A DNA stretch of 64,000 nucleotides, from contig SCTY01000068.1 in the NCBI GenBank assembly GCA_004297625.1, forward strand, positions 248,001-312,000, given 5' to 3'. The notes beneath the pieces were generated by a model. That model was not told the origin of the DNA. It ran no database searches and saw nothing but the letters and a program-made list of their open reading frames with translations. Source of the stretch: Betaproteobacteria bacterium. Lineage in GTDB: Bacteria > Pseudomonadota > Gammaproteobacteria > Burkholderiales > SG8-39. A program made the translations under genes and the position numbers. Shown here in pieces: positions 1 to 8,648 of the stretch. Each line of letters starts with the position of its first letter. Position 1 is the stretch's first letter.

Positions 1-354
1 CGGCGCAAACGAACGAATGTTCGCGCCGCTTGGGCCGTGCTTTAAGAGATCGCCGAGTTGTGAAAGAGCTTGTCCGCTGGAACTGCTTCCAACGTCCCGA
101 GTTGCCACGGTAAACGATGCCGCCACCGTTTGTCAACTGGCATGACTAGCAGTTAACCAGATACACTTCTAGCTATCCCCAGTTCATAGCTCTGCGAGCC
201 GTGCAGAGGGCGCCTTCCGGGCGAACGTGCCCAGACATTCCGGGTTGGTCGCGCCCCTGCTCGCGCGACCGCTGCCACAGCAAATCAGACGGCTATAGCC
301 GCGTACGAAGCTCAACCTATCGTACTGATGCGAGCCCGTGCCGAGGTCGCCGCT
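1..354. other. Left-end stretch without a recognisable gene
   Basis: I see no credible coding region here; the short open frames are arginine-rich shadows with no domain signature. Bases 1-28 can fold into an imperfect hairpin: CGGCG at 1-5 pairs with CGCCG at 24-28 and CGAAC at 10-14 pairs with GTTCG at 19-23. This could be the end of a gene lying left of the window. Bases 100-200 are less GC-rich than the flanking genes. Confidence 0.5.
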
Positions 355-2481
355 TCACGCGATCTCGAATCCGTGGTTCTTCAGCGGCAGCGTGCGGATG
401 CGCTTGCCGGTCGCGGCGAAGATGGCGTTGACGACCGCGGGGGCGATCGCGGCGAGACCGGGCTCGCCGACGCCGCCCCAGAAGCCGCCGCTCGGGGCGA
501 GCACGACTTCGACGTTGGGCATCTCGCGCAAGCGCATCATGCGGTAGTCGTGGAAGTTCGATTGCGTGACGCGGCCGTCCTTGATCGTGATCTCGCCCCA
601 GAACATCGCCGTGAGCATGAAGACCGCGTTTCCCTGCACCTGCGCGACGATATTGTCGGGATTCACCACGTAGCCGCAGTCGATGCCGATGACGAGGCGC
701 TTGATGTCGACGAGATTCTTGTCGCTCACTGAGAGCTCGGCCACGGCGGCGGTGTAGCTGCCGAACGCCTCGGTGACGGCGATGCCGCGGTGCACGCGCG
801 GCGGCAGAGGGCTGCCCCACGCCGCGGCTTTCGCGGTCGCCTCGAAAATTCGCAGTTCTTTTGAAGAAAACGGCAGCAGCCCGCGGCGGTATTCGTACGG
901 GTCCTTGCCCGCGGCTTCGGCGAGCTCGTCGACGAAGCACTCGCGAGCGTACGGGTTCTGCGAGTGGCCGACAGCGCGCCAGAATCCCACCGGAACGTGC
1001 GAGTCGCGCTGCGCGTATTCGACGCGAACGTTGGGGATGGCGTAGGGCTGATCGGCGAACGCCGCGACCGCCTGCGCATCCGCTCCTCCGTTGAGCGGAT
1101 ACTTGAGCAGCGTCGCGGTGATGGAAGGCGCGGCGACGCGCGTGTGCCACGCAAGCGGCATTCCGGAGGCGTCGAGCGCCGCTTTCATCCTCACCATGCT
1201 CGCCGGGCGGTAGTAGTCGTGCTGGATGTCCTCTTCGCGCGTCCACAGCGTCTTCACCGGCGTGCCTTGCATCGCCTTGGCGATCGCTACGCCCTGGCGC
1301 GTGTAGTCCTGCACGCTGCGCCGGCCGAACGCGCCGCCGGCCTGCGTCCGATGCACGTAGACGTTCTCGAGCGGCACGCCGGCCGCGGCCGCCGCGGCGG
1401 CATGCGTCGCTTCCGCGTTCTGCGTGGACGTCCAGACGTCGACGCGGCCGTTCTTCACCACCGCGGTGCAGGTCTGCGGCTCGAGCGTCGCGTGCGCAAG
1501 ATAGGGCGTGAAGTACTCCGCGGCGATCAGCTTCTGCGCGCCCGGCATCGCCGCTTCGATGTCGCCTTCCTGCTTGGCGACCGCGGCTTTCGCCTCGTCG
1601 AGGCCGCCGCGCAGGGACTCGACAATGCTCTCGCTCGAGGCGCTCTCGTTGCCGGACGTGCTCCACGCGATCGGCAGCTCGCGCAGCGCTTCCTTGGCGC
1701 GCCACCAGTTGTCCGCCACCACGGCGACGAAGTCGCTCATCGGCAGCACCTTGATGATTCCCCGGCGCGACTGGATCTTCGCGGCGTCGACCGACTGCAC
1801 CGTGCCGCCGAACACCGGGCACTGCGCGAGCGCCGCGTACACCATGCCGGCGAGCCGTGCGTCGATACCGTAGCGGATGCGGCCGGTGACGATGGCGGGG
1901 ATCTCCACTCTCCGGATCGGCTTGCCGGCGATCTTCCATTCGCGCGGATCCTTGAGCCTGACCTCGCCTGGCGCTTCGAGCTTCGCCGCGGCGGCGGCCA
2001 CGCTCCCATAGGTGGTCTCGCGGCCGCTCGGCGCGTGCCTGATCGCGCCGCCCGCGGCGTCGCATTCAGCCGCCGGCACGCCCCACGCCTGCGCGGCCGC
2101 GGCGACGAGCATCGCGCGCGCCGCCGCGCCGGCGCTGCGCAGGCGCTGCTCAGACTGCCGGATGGTGCGGCTGCCGGTCGAGGCCATGTTGCCCCAGGCG
2201 CGCTTGCGCCTGATGTGCTCGTTGGTGTCGGCGTATTCGATGCGCACTCTGCTCCAGTCGCAGTCGAGCTCTTCGGCGACGAGCTGCGCGGCCGAGGTCA
2301 TGCTTCCCTGCCCCATCTCCGAGCAGGCGTAACGGATGATCACTCTCTCGTTCGGCCGAATGACGATCCACGCATTGATCTCGCGAGGCGATGCTTGACC
2401 CATGCCCGCAATCGGAAAGCCGACGGCGATGCCGCCGCCGGCCGCCGCCGAGATCTTGAGGAAGTCGCGCCGCGTGGTCAC
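355..2481 (-). CDS. Molybdenum hydroxylase large subunit, isoquinoline 1-oxidoreductase beta type
   Basis: This is the Mo-molybdopterin catalytic subunit (708 aa) of an IorAB-type hydroxylase of the xanthine oxidase family; the substrate is unknown, but relatives hydroxylate N-heterocycles or oxidise aldehydes. It starts at GTG 7 nt after the small-subunit stop. The N-terminus carries a twin-arginine signal (TTRRDFLKISAAAGG), so the enzyme is probably exported folded. Molybdopterin-binding glycine motifs (EMGQGSM near residue 60 and QAGGAFGRR) and the C-terminal GGVGEPG with the presumed catalytic glutamate are present. The reading frame stays open well upstream of the GTG, but that stretch overlaps the small-subunit gene in another frame and does not look like protein. 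The missing FAD subunit is normal for this type, which passes electrons to a cytochrome. Confidence 0.88.
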   Translation of the reverse strand: MTTRRDFLKISAAAGGGIAVGFPIAGMGQASPREINAWIVIRPNERVIIRYACSEMGQGSMTSAAQLVAEELDCDWSRVRIEYADTNEHIRRKRAWGNMASTGSRTIRQSEQRLRSAGAAARAMLVAAAAQAWGVPAAECDAAGGAIRHAPSGRETTYGSVAAAAAKLEAPGEVRLKDPREWKIAGKPIRRVEIPAIVTGRIRYGIDARLAGMVYAALAQCPVFGGTVQSVDAAKIQSRRGIIKVLPMSDFVAVVADNWWRAKEALRELPIAWSTSGNESASSESIVESLRGGLDEAKAAVAKQEGDIEAAMPGAQKLIAAEYFTPYLAHATLEPQTCTAVVKNGRVDVWTSTQNAEATHAAAAAAAGVPLENVYVHRTQAGGAFGRRSVQDYTRQGVAIAKAMQGTPVKTLWTREEDIQHDYYRPASMVRMKAALDASGMPLAWHTRVAAPSITATLLKYPLNGGADAQAVAAFADQPYAIPNVRVEYAQRDSHVPVGFWRAVGHSQNPYARECFVDELAEAAGKDPYEYRRGLLPFSSKELRIFEATAKAAAWGSPLPPRVHRGIAVTEAFGSYTAAVAELSVSDKNLVDIKRLVIGIDCGYVVNPDNIVAQVQGNAVFMLTAMFWGEITIKDGRVTQSNFHDYRMMRLREMPNVEVVLAPSGGFWGGVGEPGLAAIAPAVVNAIFAATGKRIRTLPLKNHGFEIA

Positions 2482-2488
2482 GGGGCGT

Positions 2489-2944
2489 TCAGCGCCGCTT
2501 CTTCGCCGCTGCGTGGATTGCGGCGCGGATGCGCGCATACGTGCCGCAGCGGCAGATATTGGCCATCGCCTCGTCGATGTCCTTGTCCGACGGATCGGGT
2601 TTGCTGCGCAGCAACGCCACCGCCGCCATGATCTGCCCGCCCTGGCAGTACCCGCACTGAGGGACCTGATGGTCGATCCACGCCTGCTGCACCGGATGCA
2701 GCCGGCCGCCCTGCGCCAGCCCCTCGATGGTGACCACGCGCTTGCCCGCGGCCGCGGAGACCGGAAGCGCACACGAGAGCGCCGGCTCGCCGTTGACGTG
2801 CACCATGCAGGCCCCGCATTGCCCGACGCCGCAGCCGAACTTCGGGCCTTTGATGTCGAGCTCGTCGCGCAGCACCCACAGCAGCGGCATCTCGGGTTCC
2901 ACGTCAACTTCATGCAGCTTTCCGTTGACCGTGAGCCGGATCAT
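2489..2944 (-). CDS. 2Fe-2S small subunit of the IorAB-type molybdenum hydroxylase
   Basis: This 151-aa protein carries two [2Fe-2S] clusters and relays electrons from the molybdenum centre of the partner encoded 7 nt downstream. The N-terminal plant-ferredoxin-type cluster uses C38, C43, C46 and C58. The C-terminal helical cluster uses C97, C100, C131 and C133 (CGYC and CRC). Length and cysteine pattern are normal for the family. There is no signal peptide; such subunits travel through Tat by hitchhiking on the partner. The gene is divergent from a Bug-type binding protein gene, with 58 bp between the two starts. Confidence 0.9.
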   Translation of the reverse strand: MIRLTVNGKLHEVDVEPEMPLLWVLRDELDIKGPKFGCGVGQCGACMVHVNGEPALSCALPVSAAAGKRVVTIEGLAQGGRLHPVQQAWIDHQVPQCGYCQGGQIMAAVALLRSKPDPSDKDIDEAMANICRCGTYARIRAAIHAAAKKRR

Positions 2945-3002
2945 GTGTCGCTACCTCGTTTCGGATGGTGTACTGTAAATGCCGGAAGGGAGGGGATAAA
3001 CC

Positions 3003-3968
3003 ATGATTCGCATTTTCAGCGTAGCGCTGGCAGCGATACTTGCCGCCGCGAGCGGGCTGTCGTTCGGGCAGGACTCTTATCCGAGCAAGCCGATTCGCGT
3101 CATCATCGGTTATGCCGCGGGAGGCGGCAACGACATCATTGTGCGCGTGATGCAGCCCGAGCTGCAGAAAGGGCTCGGCCAGCCGGTCGTCATCGAGAAC
3201 AAGCCGGGCGCGATGTCGATCATCGCCGCCGAGTACGTCGCCAAGGCGGCGCCCGACGGCTACACCATCTTCATGGGGCCGAGCGGGCCGATGACGATAA
3301 ACCCGGCCACCTATTCCAAGCTGCCGTACAACGCGGTGCGGGATTTCGCGCCGGTCTCGATGATCTGCGCGTTCCCGCTGATCGTCACGGTGGATCCGCG
3401 GCTGCCGGTCAAGAACATCAAGGAGCTGGTCGACTACGCCAAGGCGAATCCGGACAAGGCGAACTACGCCTCGAGCGCCGGCATCTTCCAGATCGCCACC
3501 GAGATGTTCAAGCAGCGCACCGGCACCAAGATCGAAATGATCCTGTACAAGAGCAGCGGCGAATCGGTGCAGGCCGTCGCCGGCGGCCAGGTGATGATGA
3601 CGATGACCGATCCGCCGCCGGCGACCGGCGCGCTGAAGTCCGGCAAGATCCGCGGCCTCGCCGTCACCTCGCCGCAACGCCATCCGTCGTGGCCCGACCT
3701 GCCGACGATGGCGGAGGCCGGCGTGCCCGACATGGAAGTTCCGGTGTGGACGGCTTTCTTCGCGCCGGCCAAGACGCCGGCGGCGATCGTCGACCGACTG
3801 CAGAAGGAAGTGGCCCGCGTGGTGCAGACGCCGGACGTGAAAGAGCGCTTCGCGACGATGGGGCTGCAGCCGATCGGCAGCAGCTCCGAGGATCTCGGCC
3901 GCCGGCTCGCGAGCGATATCGAGAAATGGACCGCGGTCGCGAAGGCGGCCAACCTGAAGAACGACTGA
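3003..3968 (+). CDS. Bug/TctC-family periplasmic solute-binding protein
   Basis: This 321-aa extracytoplasmic receptor belongs to the tripartite tricarboxylate transporter family. An N-terminal signal peptide ends near residue 22 (GLSFGQD). The mature start YPSKPIRVIIGYAAGGGND is the family signature, followed by the PGA..I.AEYVAKAAPDGYT segment typical of Bug proteins. No TctA/TctB membrane genes are nearby, as is common for the many orphan Bug genes of Burkholderiales. The ligand is unknown; relatives bind carboxylates and amides. A GGGAGGGG ribosome site precedes the ATG. It faces the molybdenum hydroxylase genes and may sense or import their substrate (inference). Confidence 0.9.
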   Translation: MIRIFSVALAAILAAASGLSFGQDSYPSKPIRVIIGYAAGGGNDIIVRVMQPELQKGLGQPVVIENKPGAMSIIAAEYVAKAAPDGYTIFMGPSGPMTINPATYSKLPYNAVRDFAPVSMICAFPLIVTVDPRLPVKNIKELVDYAKANPDKANYASSAGIFQIATEMFKQRTGTKIEMILYKSSGESVQAVAGGQVMMTMTDPPPATGALKSGKIRGLAVTSPQRHPSWPDLPTMAEAGVPDMEVPVWTAFFAPAKTPAAIVDRLQKEVARVVQTPDVKERFATMGLQPIGSSSEDLGRRLASDIEKWTAVAKAANLKND

Positions 3969-3973
3969 ACCAA

Positions 3974-4037
3974 AATCAGGGACAGACCACGATTTCCTGA
4001 CGCCTACAGCTTAAGAAATCGTGGTCTGTCCCTGATT
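3974..4037. repeat. Perfect 23-bp inverted repeat between convergent genes
   Basis: The arms 3974-3996 and 4015-4037 are perfect reverse complements around an 18-nt loop. The core of one arm is GGGACAGACCACG. It begins 6 nt after the Bug stop codon and ends inside the stop codon of the convergent cupin gene, so it is placed to act as a bidirectional terminator, although no U-tract follows. An 18-bp part of the same arm recurs at 42734-42751, also between convergent genes, which suggests a dispersed repeat family. Confidence 0.85.
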
Positions 4038-4572
4038 AGCGGGTTGCGTCGATTAAGACGAACGCGATGCGCGCCGTGCGCTCCGAGCGGTTGGCCCACG
4101 CGTGGTTGGTGCCGCGCTGGATGAGCACGTCGCCGGCGCGCAGCAGCGTCTCGGCCTCGTCCATCACCGCCCAGATCTCGCCCTCCAGCACGATCGCGTA
4201 GTCCACCGTCTCGGTCTGGTGCATGCCGGGGTGCACGCCCGGGCGGCGGTCGTGATGCGCGTCCCTGTAGATGCCGCCGAAGGTCGAGTCGAGCATCGCC
4301 TTCAGCTTCTCGCGATCCGCGGGCTCGGGCGGGAAATCGATGATGCGCAGGAGGGTGCCGTTCTTCGGCGGCAGGATGCCCTGGTGGCTCGGGGTGCTGT
4401 CCGCGGCGTCGATGCGCGCCGGCGATTCCCCGGTCCTCCAGACGTTGACTGCGCGGTAGCCGGGGCGCTCCGCCACCGTGCGGATGGATGTCGCGGGCGC
4501 GTCCTCGACGACACGCGAGCGGCCCTTCAAGTCGTTGCCGGTGACGATGCGGCGAATGTCAGGCAACTGCAT
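4036..4572 (-). CDS. Cupin-domain protein
   Basis: A 178-aa single-domain cupin. The C-terminal half holds a conserved beta-barrel metal site: HPGMHQTETVDYAIVLEGE supplies motif 1 and GDVLIQRGTNHAW supplies motif 2, with the usual His/Glu ligands. Such proteins act as small dioxygenases, isomerases or sensors; the substrate cannot be told. It is the last gene of the four-gene molybdenum hydroxylase operon and overlaps the end of the FAD-subunit gene by 14 bp, so it is probably translated with it and may act on the product or on a downstream intermediate. Confidence 0.8.
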   Translation of the reverse strand: MQLPDIRRIVTGNDLKGRSRVVEDAPATSIRTVAERPGYRAVNVWRTGESPARIDAADSTPSHQGILPPKNGTLLRIIDFPPEPADREKLKAMLDSTFGGIYRDAHHDRRPGVHPGMHQTETVDYAIVLEGEIWAVMDEAETLLRAGDVLIQRGTNHAWANRSERTARIAFVLIDATR

Positions 4573-5560
4573 ATCGTGCGATTCGCAGGCGAGTCTCTCG
4601 CATGTCGTCGCCGCGCAGCTCGCGCAGCGCGTAGCCGACGAAATCGGGCGTTACCTGCTTGCGCCAGTAGAGATCCATGTCGGCGTTGTCCATCGGCTTC
4701 GCGCGCGATCCCACCATGTTCGCCGCCTCTTCGATGACCTCGTCGGTGAGCCGCTTGCCCTTGAGGAACTCGCTCGCCTTCTCGATGAGGAATGGCCGCG
4801 ATGCGACCGCGCCCAACGCAATCCGCGCCTCGATGACGACATCGCCATCGAAATGCGCTGCCGCAGCGACCCCGAGGATCGGGAAATCGAAGGAGCCGCG
4901 CCTGCGCAGCTTCCAGTAAGTGCTGCGCCAGCCGGCTTGATCGGGGAGCCGCACCTCGGTGAGGATCTCTCCGGGCTTGCGCGTCAGGTACTCGATGCCG
5001 TCGTTCTTGTAGAGCACTTCGACGGGTATTTCTCTTTCCTCTTTCGAGGAAACCAGCTTCACGCGGGCGCCGAGTGCGATGAGGGCGGGCGCAGTATCGG
5101 TGGACGACACCGCCACGCAGCGCTTGCTCGCGGTCGCCACCCAGCAGGTTTCGCCGTCCTTCTTCAGGCAGAAGTCGATGGCCTTGCGCCACTCGTGGCT
5201 CTGGTTGTAGTAGCTGCAGCGCGTGTCGAGGCAGAGGTTGCCCCCCAGGGTCGCCATGTTCCTGAGGGGCGGCGTCGCCACCTGCGCTGCCGCCTGGCGC
5301 AGCGCGGCCGGCAGATCGTTCTTCTGTTCGATTTGCGTGAGCGTCAGCGCGGCGCCCAAGGCAGCGCCGTTGCGTTTCAGCTCCGCCACGCCGCGCAAGC
5401 CCACGAGCGTCGCCGGCGCCTGCTGGCGCCGCTTCATGTTGGGTAGCAGATCCGTGCCGCCGGCGAGCAGCATCGCGCGCGGCCCTTCGCCCTCGAGGAT
5501 GCGCGCCGCCTCGGCCACCGAGCGCGGCGCGCGGTACTCGAACCACGGCAGGCGCATCAT
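4559..5560 (-). CDS. FAD and 4Fe-4S subunit of a 4-hydroxybenzoyl-CoA reductase-type enzyme
   Basis: A 333-aa FAD-binding subunit of the CoxM/HcrB family. FAD motifs LAGGTDL (residues 32-38) and ATLGGNL (103-109) are clear. It has the extra loop found in the beta subunit of 4-hydroxybenzoyl-CoA reductase: C115, C131, C139 and C148, spaced 16, 8 and 9 residues apart, as I recall for the [4Fe-4S] ligands of Thauera HcrB. The start ATG overlaps the large-subunit stop (ATGA). The neighbours encode the other two subunits. In HcrABC this subunit brings low-potential electrons to remove the para-hydroxyl group of 4-hydroxybenzoyl-CoA; another substrate is possible. Confidence 0.85.
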   Translation of the reverse strand: MMRLPWFEYRAPRSVAEAARILEGEGPRAMLLAGGTDLLPNMKRRQQAPATLVGLRGVAELKRNGAALGAALTLTQIEQKNDLPAALRQAAAQVATPPLRNMATLGGNLCLDTRCSYYNQSHEWRKAIDFCLKKDGETCWVATASKRCVAVSSTDTAPALIALGARVKLVSSKEEREIPVEVLYKNDGIEYLTRKPGEILTEVRLPDQAGWRSTYWKLRRRGSFDFPILGVAAAAHFDGDVVIEARIALGAVASRPFLIEKASEFLKGKRLTDEVIEEAANMVGSRAKPMDNADMDLYWRKQVTPDFVGYALRELRGDDMRETRLRIARYAVA

Positions 5561-8016
5561 GCGGCGACCTTCGCCTTGCGGGCAGGCGTACCGTCGGCGC
5601 TCTTGAGCTCGCCGCCGTCGCCGCCTTCCCAGGGCGGCAGGACGAACCTGGGCGCGGGGTACGGCACCGCCGGGAAGTTTTCCGGCCCGACGCGCGCCGG
5701 CTTGCCTTGACTCTTGAGCTCCAAAGCTTTGAGGATCTTCTCTGGCGTAATCGGGACCTCGTCGATGCGCACGCCGACCGCGTCGTAGACCGCGTTCGCC
5801 ACCGCCGGCATCACCGGCAGCAGCGGCCCCTGCCCGGCCTCCTTCGCGCCGAACGGGCAGTTCGGGTCGGGATATTCGACGAGCGCCACGTCGACCTCGG
5901 GCATGTCGAGCGACGTGAGGCTCTTGTACTCGAGCATCGAGGGAATCTTGTGCACGAGCGCGCTGGAGAGCTTCGGCGGCAGCCGCCGGAACGCCTGCTC
6001 CTCCATCAGCGCCTCGCCGAGGCCCATGTACACGCTGCCGATCACCTGCCCGCGCACGTGCACCGGGTTGATGGCACGCCCGACGTCGTGCGCGATCCAG
6101 ATCTTCGGCACCGTGATCCAGCCGGTCTTCGGATCGACTTCGGCCTCGACTACGCACGCGGAGAAGCTGTAGGCGGGCGAGGGGCCGGCGCCGGCGCCCT
6201 TGTACTTGCCGGGCGCCTTGGGCGGCGCGTAGGAGCCGACCGCGCCCAGGGTGCCGAACTTGCTCTCCGCGAGCGCGACCGCCTCGACGAAGCTCAGCGT
6301 CTTGCCGGGGTCCTCGGCGGCGAACACGCGTCCCTGCGAGAGAACCACGCGCTCGGGCAGCGTATTGAGCTGCTCGGCCGCGGCCACCGTGATCTGGTCG
6401 CGCACCCGCGTGGCCGCCTGCAGCGCGGCGTTGCCCATCATCACCGTGACGCGGCTCGAGTAGGAGCCGAGGTCGACCGGCGTCAGGCCGGTGTCGCCGG
6501 TGAGCACGCGCACCTCCGATGTGGCGATCCCCAGCACTTCGGCGACGATCGCCGCGAGCACGTCGTCGGAGCCCTGGCCGATCTCGGTCGCGCCGCAGAG
6601 CACCGTGACCTGCCCGCTGCGGTCGAGGAGCAGCTGCACGCCCGAGTGCGGCATCTTGTTCCAGTAGATGGAGACGCCGGCGCCGCACATGTAAGCCGAG
6701 CAGGCGAGTCCGACGCCCCGGCCGTGCGGCAGTTTTCGATGTTTTTCTTTGAAATTGGAACGGCGAACTACTTCGCGGATGCACTCGGCGAGACCGTTGC
6801 TGCCGATCCTCAGCCAGTTCGCGGTAAGGCTGTTGTCCTTCGTCACCATGCCGAGCCGCAGCTCGGCGGGGTCCATCCCGAGCTTCTCCGCGATCTTGTC
6901 GAGCTGCACTTCCTGGCCGAAGCGCGGCTGCGGCGTTCCGTGGCCGCGCTTGGGTCCGCACGGAGGCTTGTTGGTGAACACGCGGCACGCCTCGAACTTG
7001 AAGCGCGGCAGCTCGTAGGTCACCGGCGTGAGTACGCCGGTGTAGAAGGTGCTCGCCGCGCCGTGCGAGCCATAGCCGCCGCCGTCGAGCAGGGTCTGCA
7101 GGTGCATGCCCGTGAGCTTTCCCTCCTTCGTCACGCCAGTGCGGAACTTCATCAGCACGGGATGCCGGCCGCGGTGCTGATAGAACACCTCCTCGCGCGT
7201 GAGGCAGATCTTCACCGGCCGGCCGAGCAGGAGCGCCGCCTTCGAGACCACCATCTCATGGTTGGCGGGATCGCACTTGCCGCCGAAGCCGCCGCCGTTG
7301 TTGCAGGCGATGACGCGGATCTGCGAGGCCGGCATCTGCAGCACGCAAGCGAGCTGCCGGTGCAGGTAATGCGGGTTCTGCGTGCTGGTGGAAAGCAGAA
7401 GCTTGCCGTCGCCCTCGACCGCGGCGAGCGAGGCCTGCTGCTCCATCGGCAGGTGGGTGTTCCCCTGGAAGAAGAACGTGTCTTCGAAGACGTGGTCGCT
7501 CTTCGCCAACGCTTCCTCGACGTCGCCGAACTCGTGGGCCTGGTTGCGGTGGATGTTGCCCCGTTCGCCGTAGTCGTGGATGCGCGGCTCTGCAGTCTCC
7601 AATGCCTCGACCGGATCGGAGATCGTCGGCAATGGGCGGTATTTCACTTCGATCAGCTCGATGGCTTCGAGCGCGGTCTGCTCGTCCTTCGCGATCACCG
7701 CGGCGACCGGGTCGCCGACGTAGCGCACGCGCACGTTCGCGAGCGCATATTCGTCCTGCGACACGGGCATGATGCCGAAGGGGATGGGGAAGTCCTTGCC
7801 CGTGAGCACCAGGTGCACCCCGGGGTGCTGCTTTGCCTTCTCTGTATGTATTTCTTCGATTACGGCGTGCGGATGCGGCGAGCGCAGCAGCTTGCAATGC
7901 ACCATGCGCGGCAGCGCCAGGTCGTCGGCGAAGCGGGTCTGGCCGGTCGTCTTGCCGCGGCCGTCGACACGCCGCCGAACCTGGCCCACGACTTCAAGCC
8001 GTTCTTTGGCGCTCAT
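5557..8016 (-). CDS. Molybdopterin subunit of a 4-hydroxybenzoyl-CoA reductase-type enzyme
   Basis: The 819-aa catalytic subunit of a heterotrimeric xanthine-oxidase-family enzyme. It contains the molybdopterin motif NNGGGFGGKCD, the PKRGHGTPQPRFGQE stretch resembling the RGHGT motif of HcrA, ATEIGQGSDD, and FGAKEAGQGPLLP near the C-terminus with the probable catalytic glutamate. It is about 50 residues longer than HcrA as I know it. There is no signal peptide, so it is cytoplasmic. Both ends overlap neighbours by ATGA, showing translational coupling small-large-medium subunit. With a benzoate-CoA ligase and box genes further right, conversion of 4-hydroxybenzoyl-CoA to benzoyl-CoA is a reasonable inference. 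Confidence 0.85.
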   Translation of the reverse strand: MSAKERLEVVGQVRRRVDGRGKTTGQTRFADDLALPRMVHCKLLRSPHPHAVIEEIHTEKAKQHPGVHLVLTGKDFPIPFGIMPVSQDEYALANVRVRYVGDPVAAVIAKDEQTALEAIELIEVKYRPLPTISDPVEALETAEPRIHDYGERGNIHRNQAHEFGDVEEALAKSDHVFEDTFFFQGNTHLPMEQQASLAAVEGDGKLLLSTSTQNPHYLHRQLACVLQMPASQIRVIACNNGGGFGGKCDPANHEMVVSKAALLLGRPVKICLTREEVFYQHRGRHPVLMKFRTGVTKEGKLTGMHLQTLLDGGGYGSHGAASTFYTGVLTPVTYELPRFKFEACRVFTNKPPCGPKRGHGTPQPRFGQEVQLDKIAEKLGMDPAELRLGMVTKDNSLTANWLRIGSNGLAECIREVVRRSNFKEKHRKLPHGRGVGLACSAYMCGAGVSIYWNKMPHSGVQLLLDRSGQVTVLCGATEIGQGSDDVLAAIVAEVLGIATSEVRVLTGDTGLTPVDLGSYSSRVTVMMGNAALQAATRVRDQITVAAAEQLNTLPERVVLSQGRVFAAEDPGKTLSFVEAVALAESKFGTLGAVGSYAPPKAPGKYKGAGAGPSPAYSFSACVVEAEVDPKTGWITVPKIWIAHDVGRAINPVHVRGQVIGSVYMGLGEALMEEQAFRRLPPKLSSALVHKIPSMLEYKSLTSLDMPEVDVALVEYPDPNCPFGAKEAGQGPLLPVMPAVANAVYDAVGVRIDEVPITPEKILKALELKSQGKPARVGPENFPAVPYPAPRFVLPPWEGGDGGELKSADGTPARKAKVAA

Positions 8017-8498
8017 CGCTTGCTCCCCGCCAGCTCCGAGGCCGCGGCCTCGATCGCCTCGACGATCTGGTTGTACCCCGTGCAGCGGCAGATATTGCCG
8101 GCGATCGCCTCGCGGATGCGCTCGCGGCTCGGCTGCGGCTCCTTGTCGAGCAGCCCCTTGGCGGTCATCAGCATGCCGGGCGTGCAGTAGCCGCACTGCG
8201 AGCCGCCGCGGTCCGCGAACGCGGCCTGGAGGGGGTGCAGCTGGGTTCCGTTCGCGAGCCCCTCGACGGTCTGCACCGAGCGGCCTTCGCACTCGAGCGC
8301 GAGGACCAGGCAGGCAAGCTGCGGCTCGCCGTCGATCAGCACCGCGCAGGCGCCGCATTCGCCGAGCTCGCAACCGTGCTTCGTGCCGGTGAGATCGAGG
8401 TCCTCGCGAAGCACTTCGAGAAGCGTCTTGTACGGCGCAAAGGAGGCCTCGACCTCCTCGCCGTTCACCTTGAGCGTCATGTGCAGCTTCGGTTGCAT
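8013..8498 (-). CDS. 2Fe-2S subunit of a 4-hydroxybenzoyl-CoA reductase-type enzyme
   Basis: A 161-aa iron-sulfur subunit, the same length as HcrC. The first cluster uses C43, C48, C51 and C63; the second uses C102, C105, C137 and C139 (CGYC, CRC). It is the first gene of the operon and ends in an ATGA overlap with the molybdopterin subunit. It is divergent from the peroxiredoxin gene across 150 bp that contains a small palindrome at 8502-8514. Confidence 0.9.
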   Translation of the reverse strand: MQPKLHMTLKVNGEEVEASFAPYKTLLEVLREDLDLTGTKHGCELGECGACAVLIDGEPQLACLVLALECEGRSVQTVEGLANGTQLHPLQAAFADRGGSQCGYCTPGMLMTAKGLLDKEPQPSRERIREAIAGNICRCTGYNQIVEAIEAAASELAGSKR

Positions 8499-8501
8499 TA
8501 G

Positions 8502-8514
8502 TTCGGACCCCGAA
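8502..8514. promoter_or_regulatory. Possible operator palindrome upstream of the 2Fe-2S subunit gene
   Basis: TTCGGACCCCGAA is a perfect 5-3-5 palindrome 4 bp from the start codon of the 2Fe-2S subunit gene. A third copy of the half-site (ATTCGG) follows at 8517-8522. The placement would suit a repressor of the hydroxylase operon. No regulator gene is adjacent, so the protein that binds is unknown. Confidence 0.35.
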
Positions 8515-8648
8515 CAATTCGGAAAAGCCTACTGTACTGGAAAATCCCTGCGGCTGGAACGGTCTGGCTAAACCTGCATCAAGAAAAGCCCCTGTGGCAG
8601 GGAGGGATTCAAGGGGGTAGGATTTTCGGCTTAACTGAGGAGAGCACA

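Noticed and set aside
964..2631. Long plus-strand frame opposite the IorB-type gene
   Set aside because: Composition is typical of a shadow frame (RRG, HHA runs), with no ribosome site and no recognisable motif.
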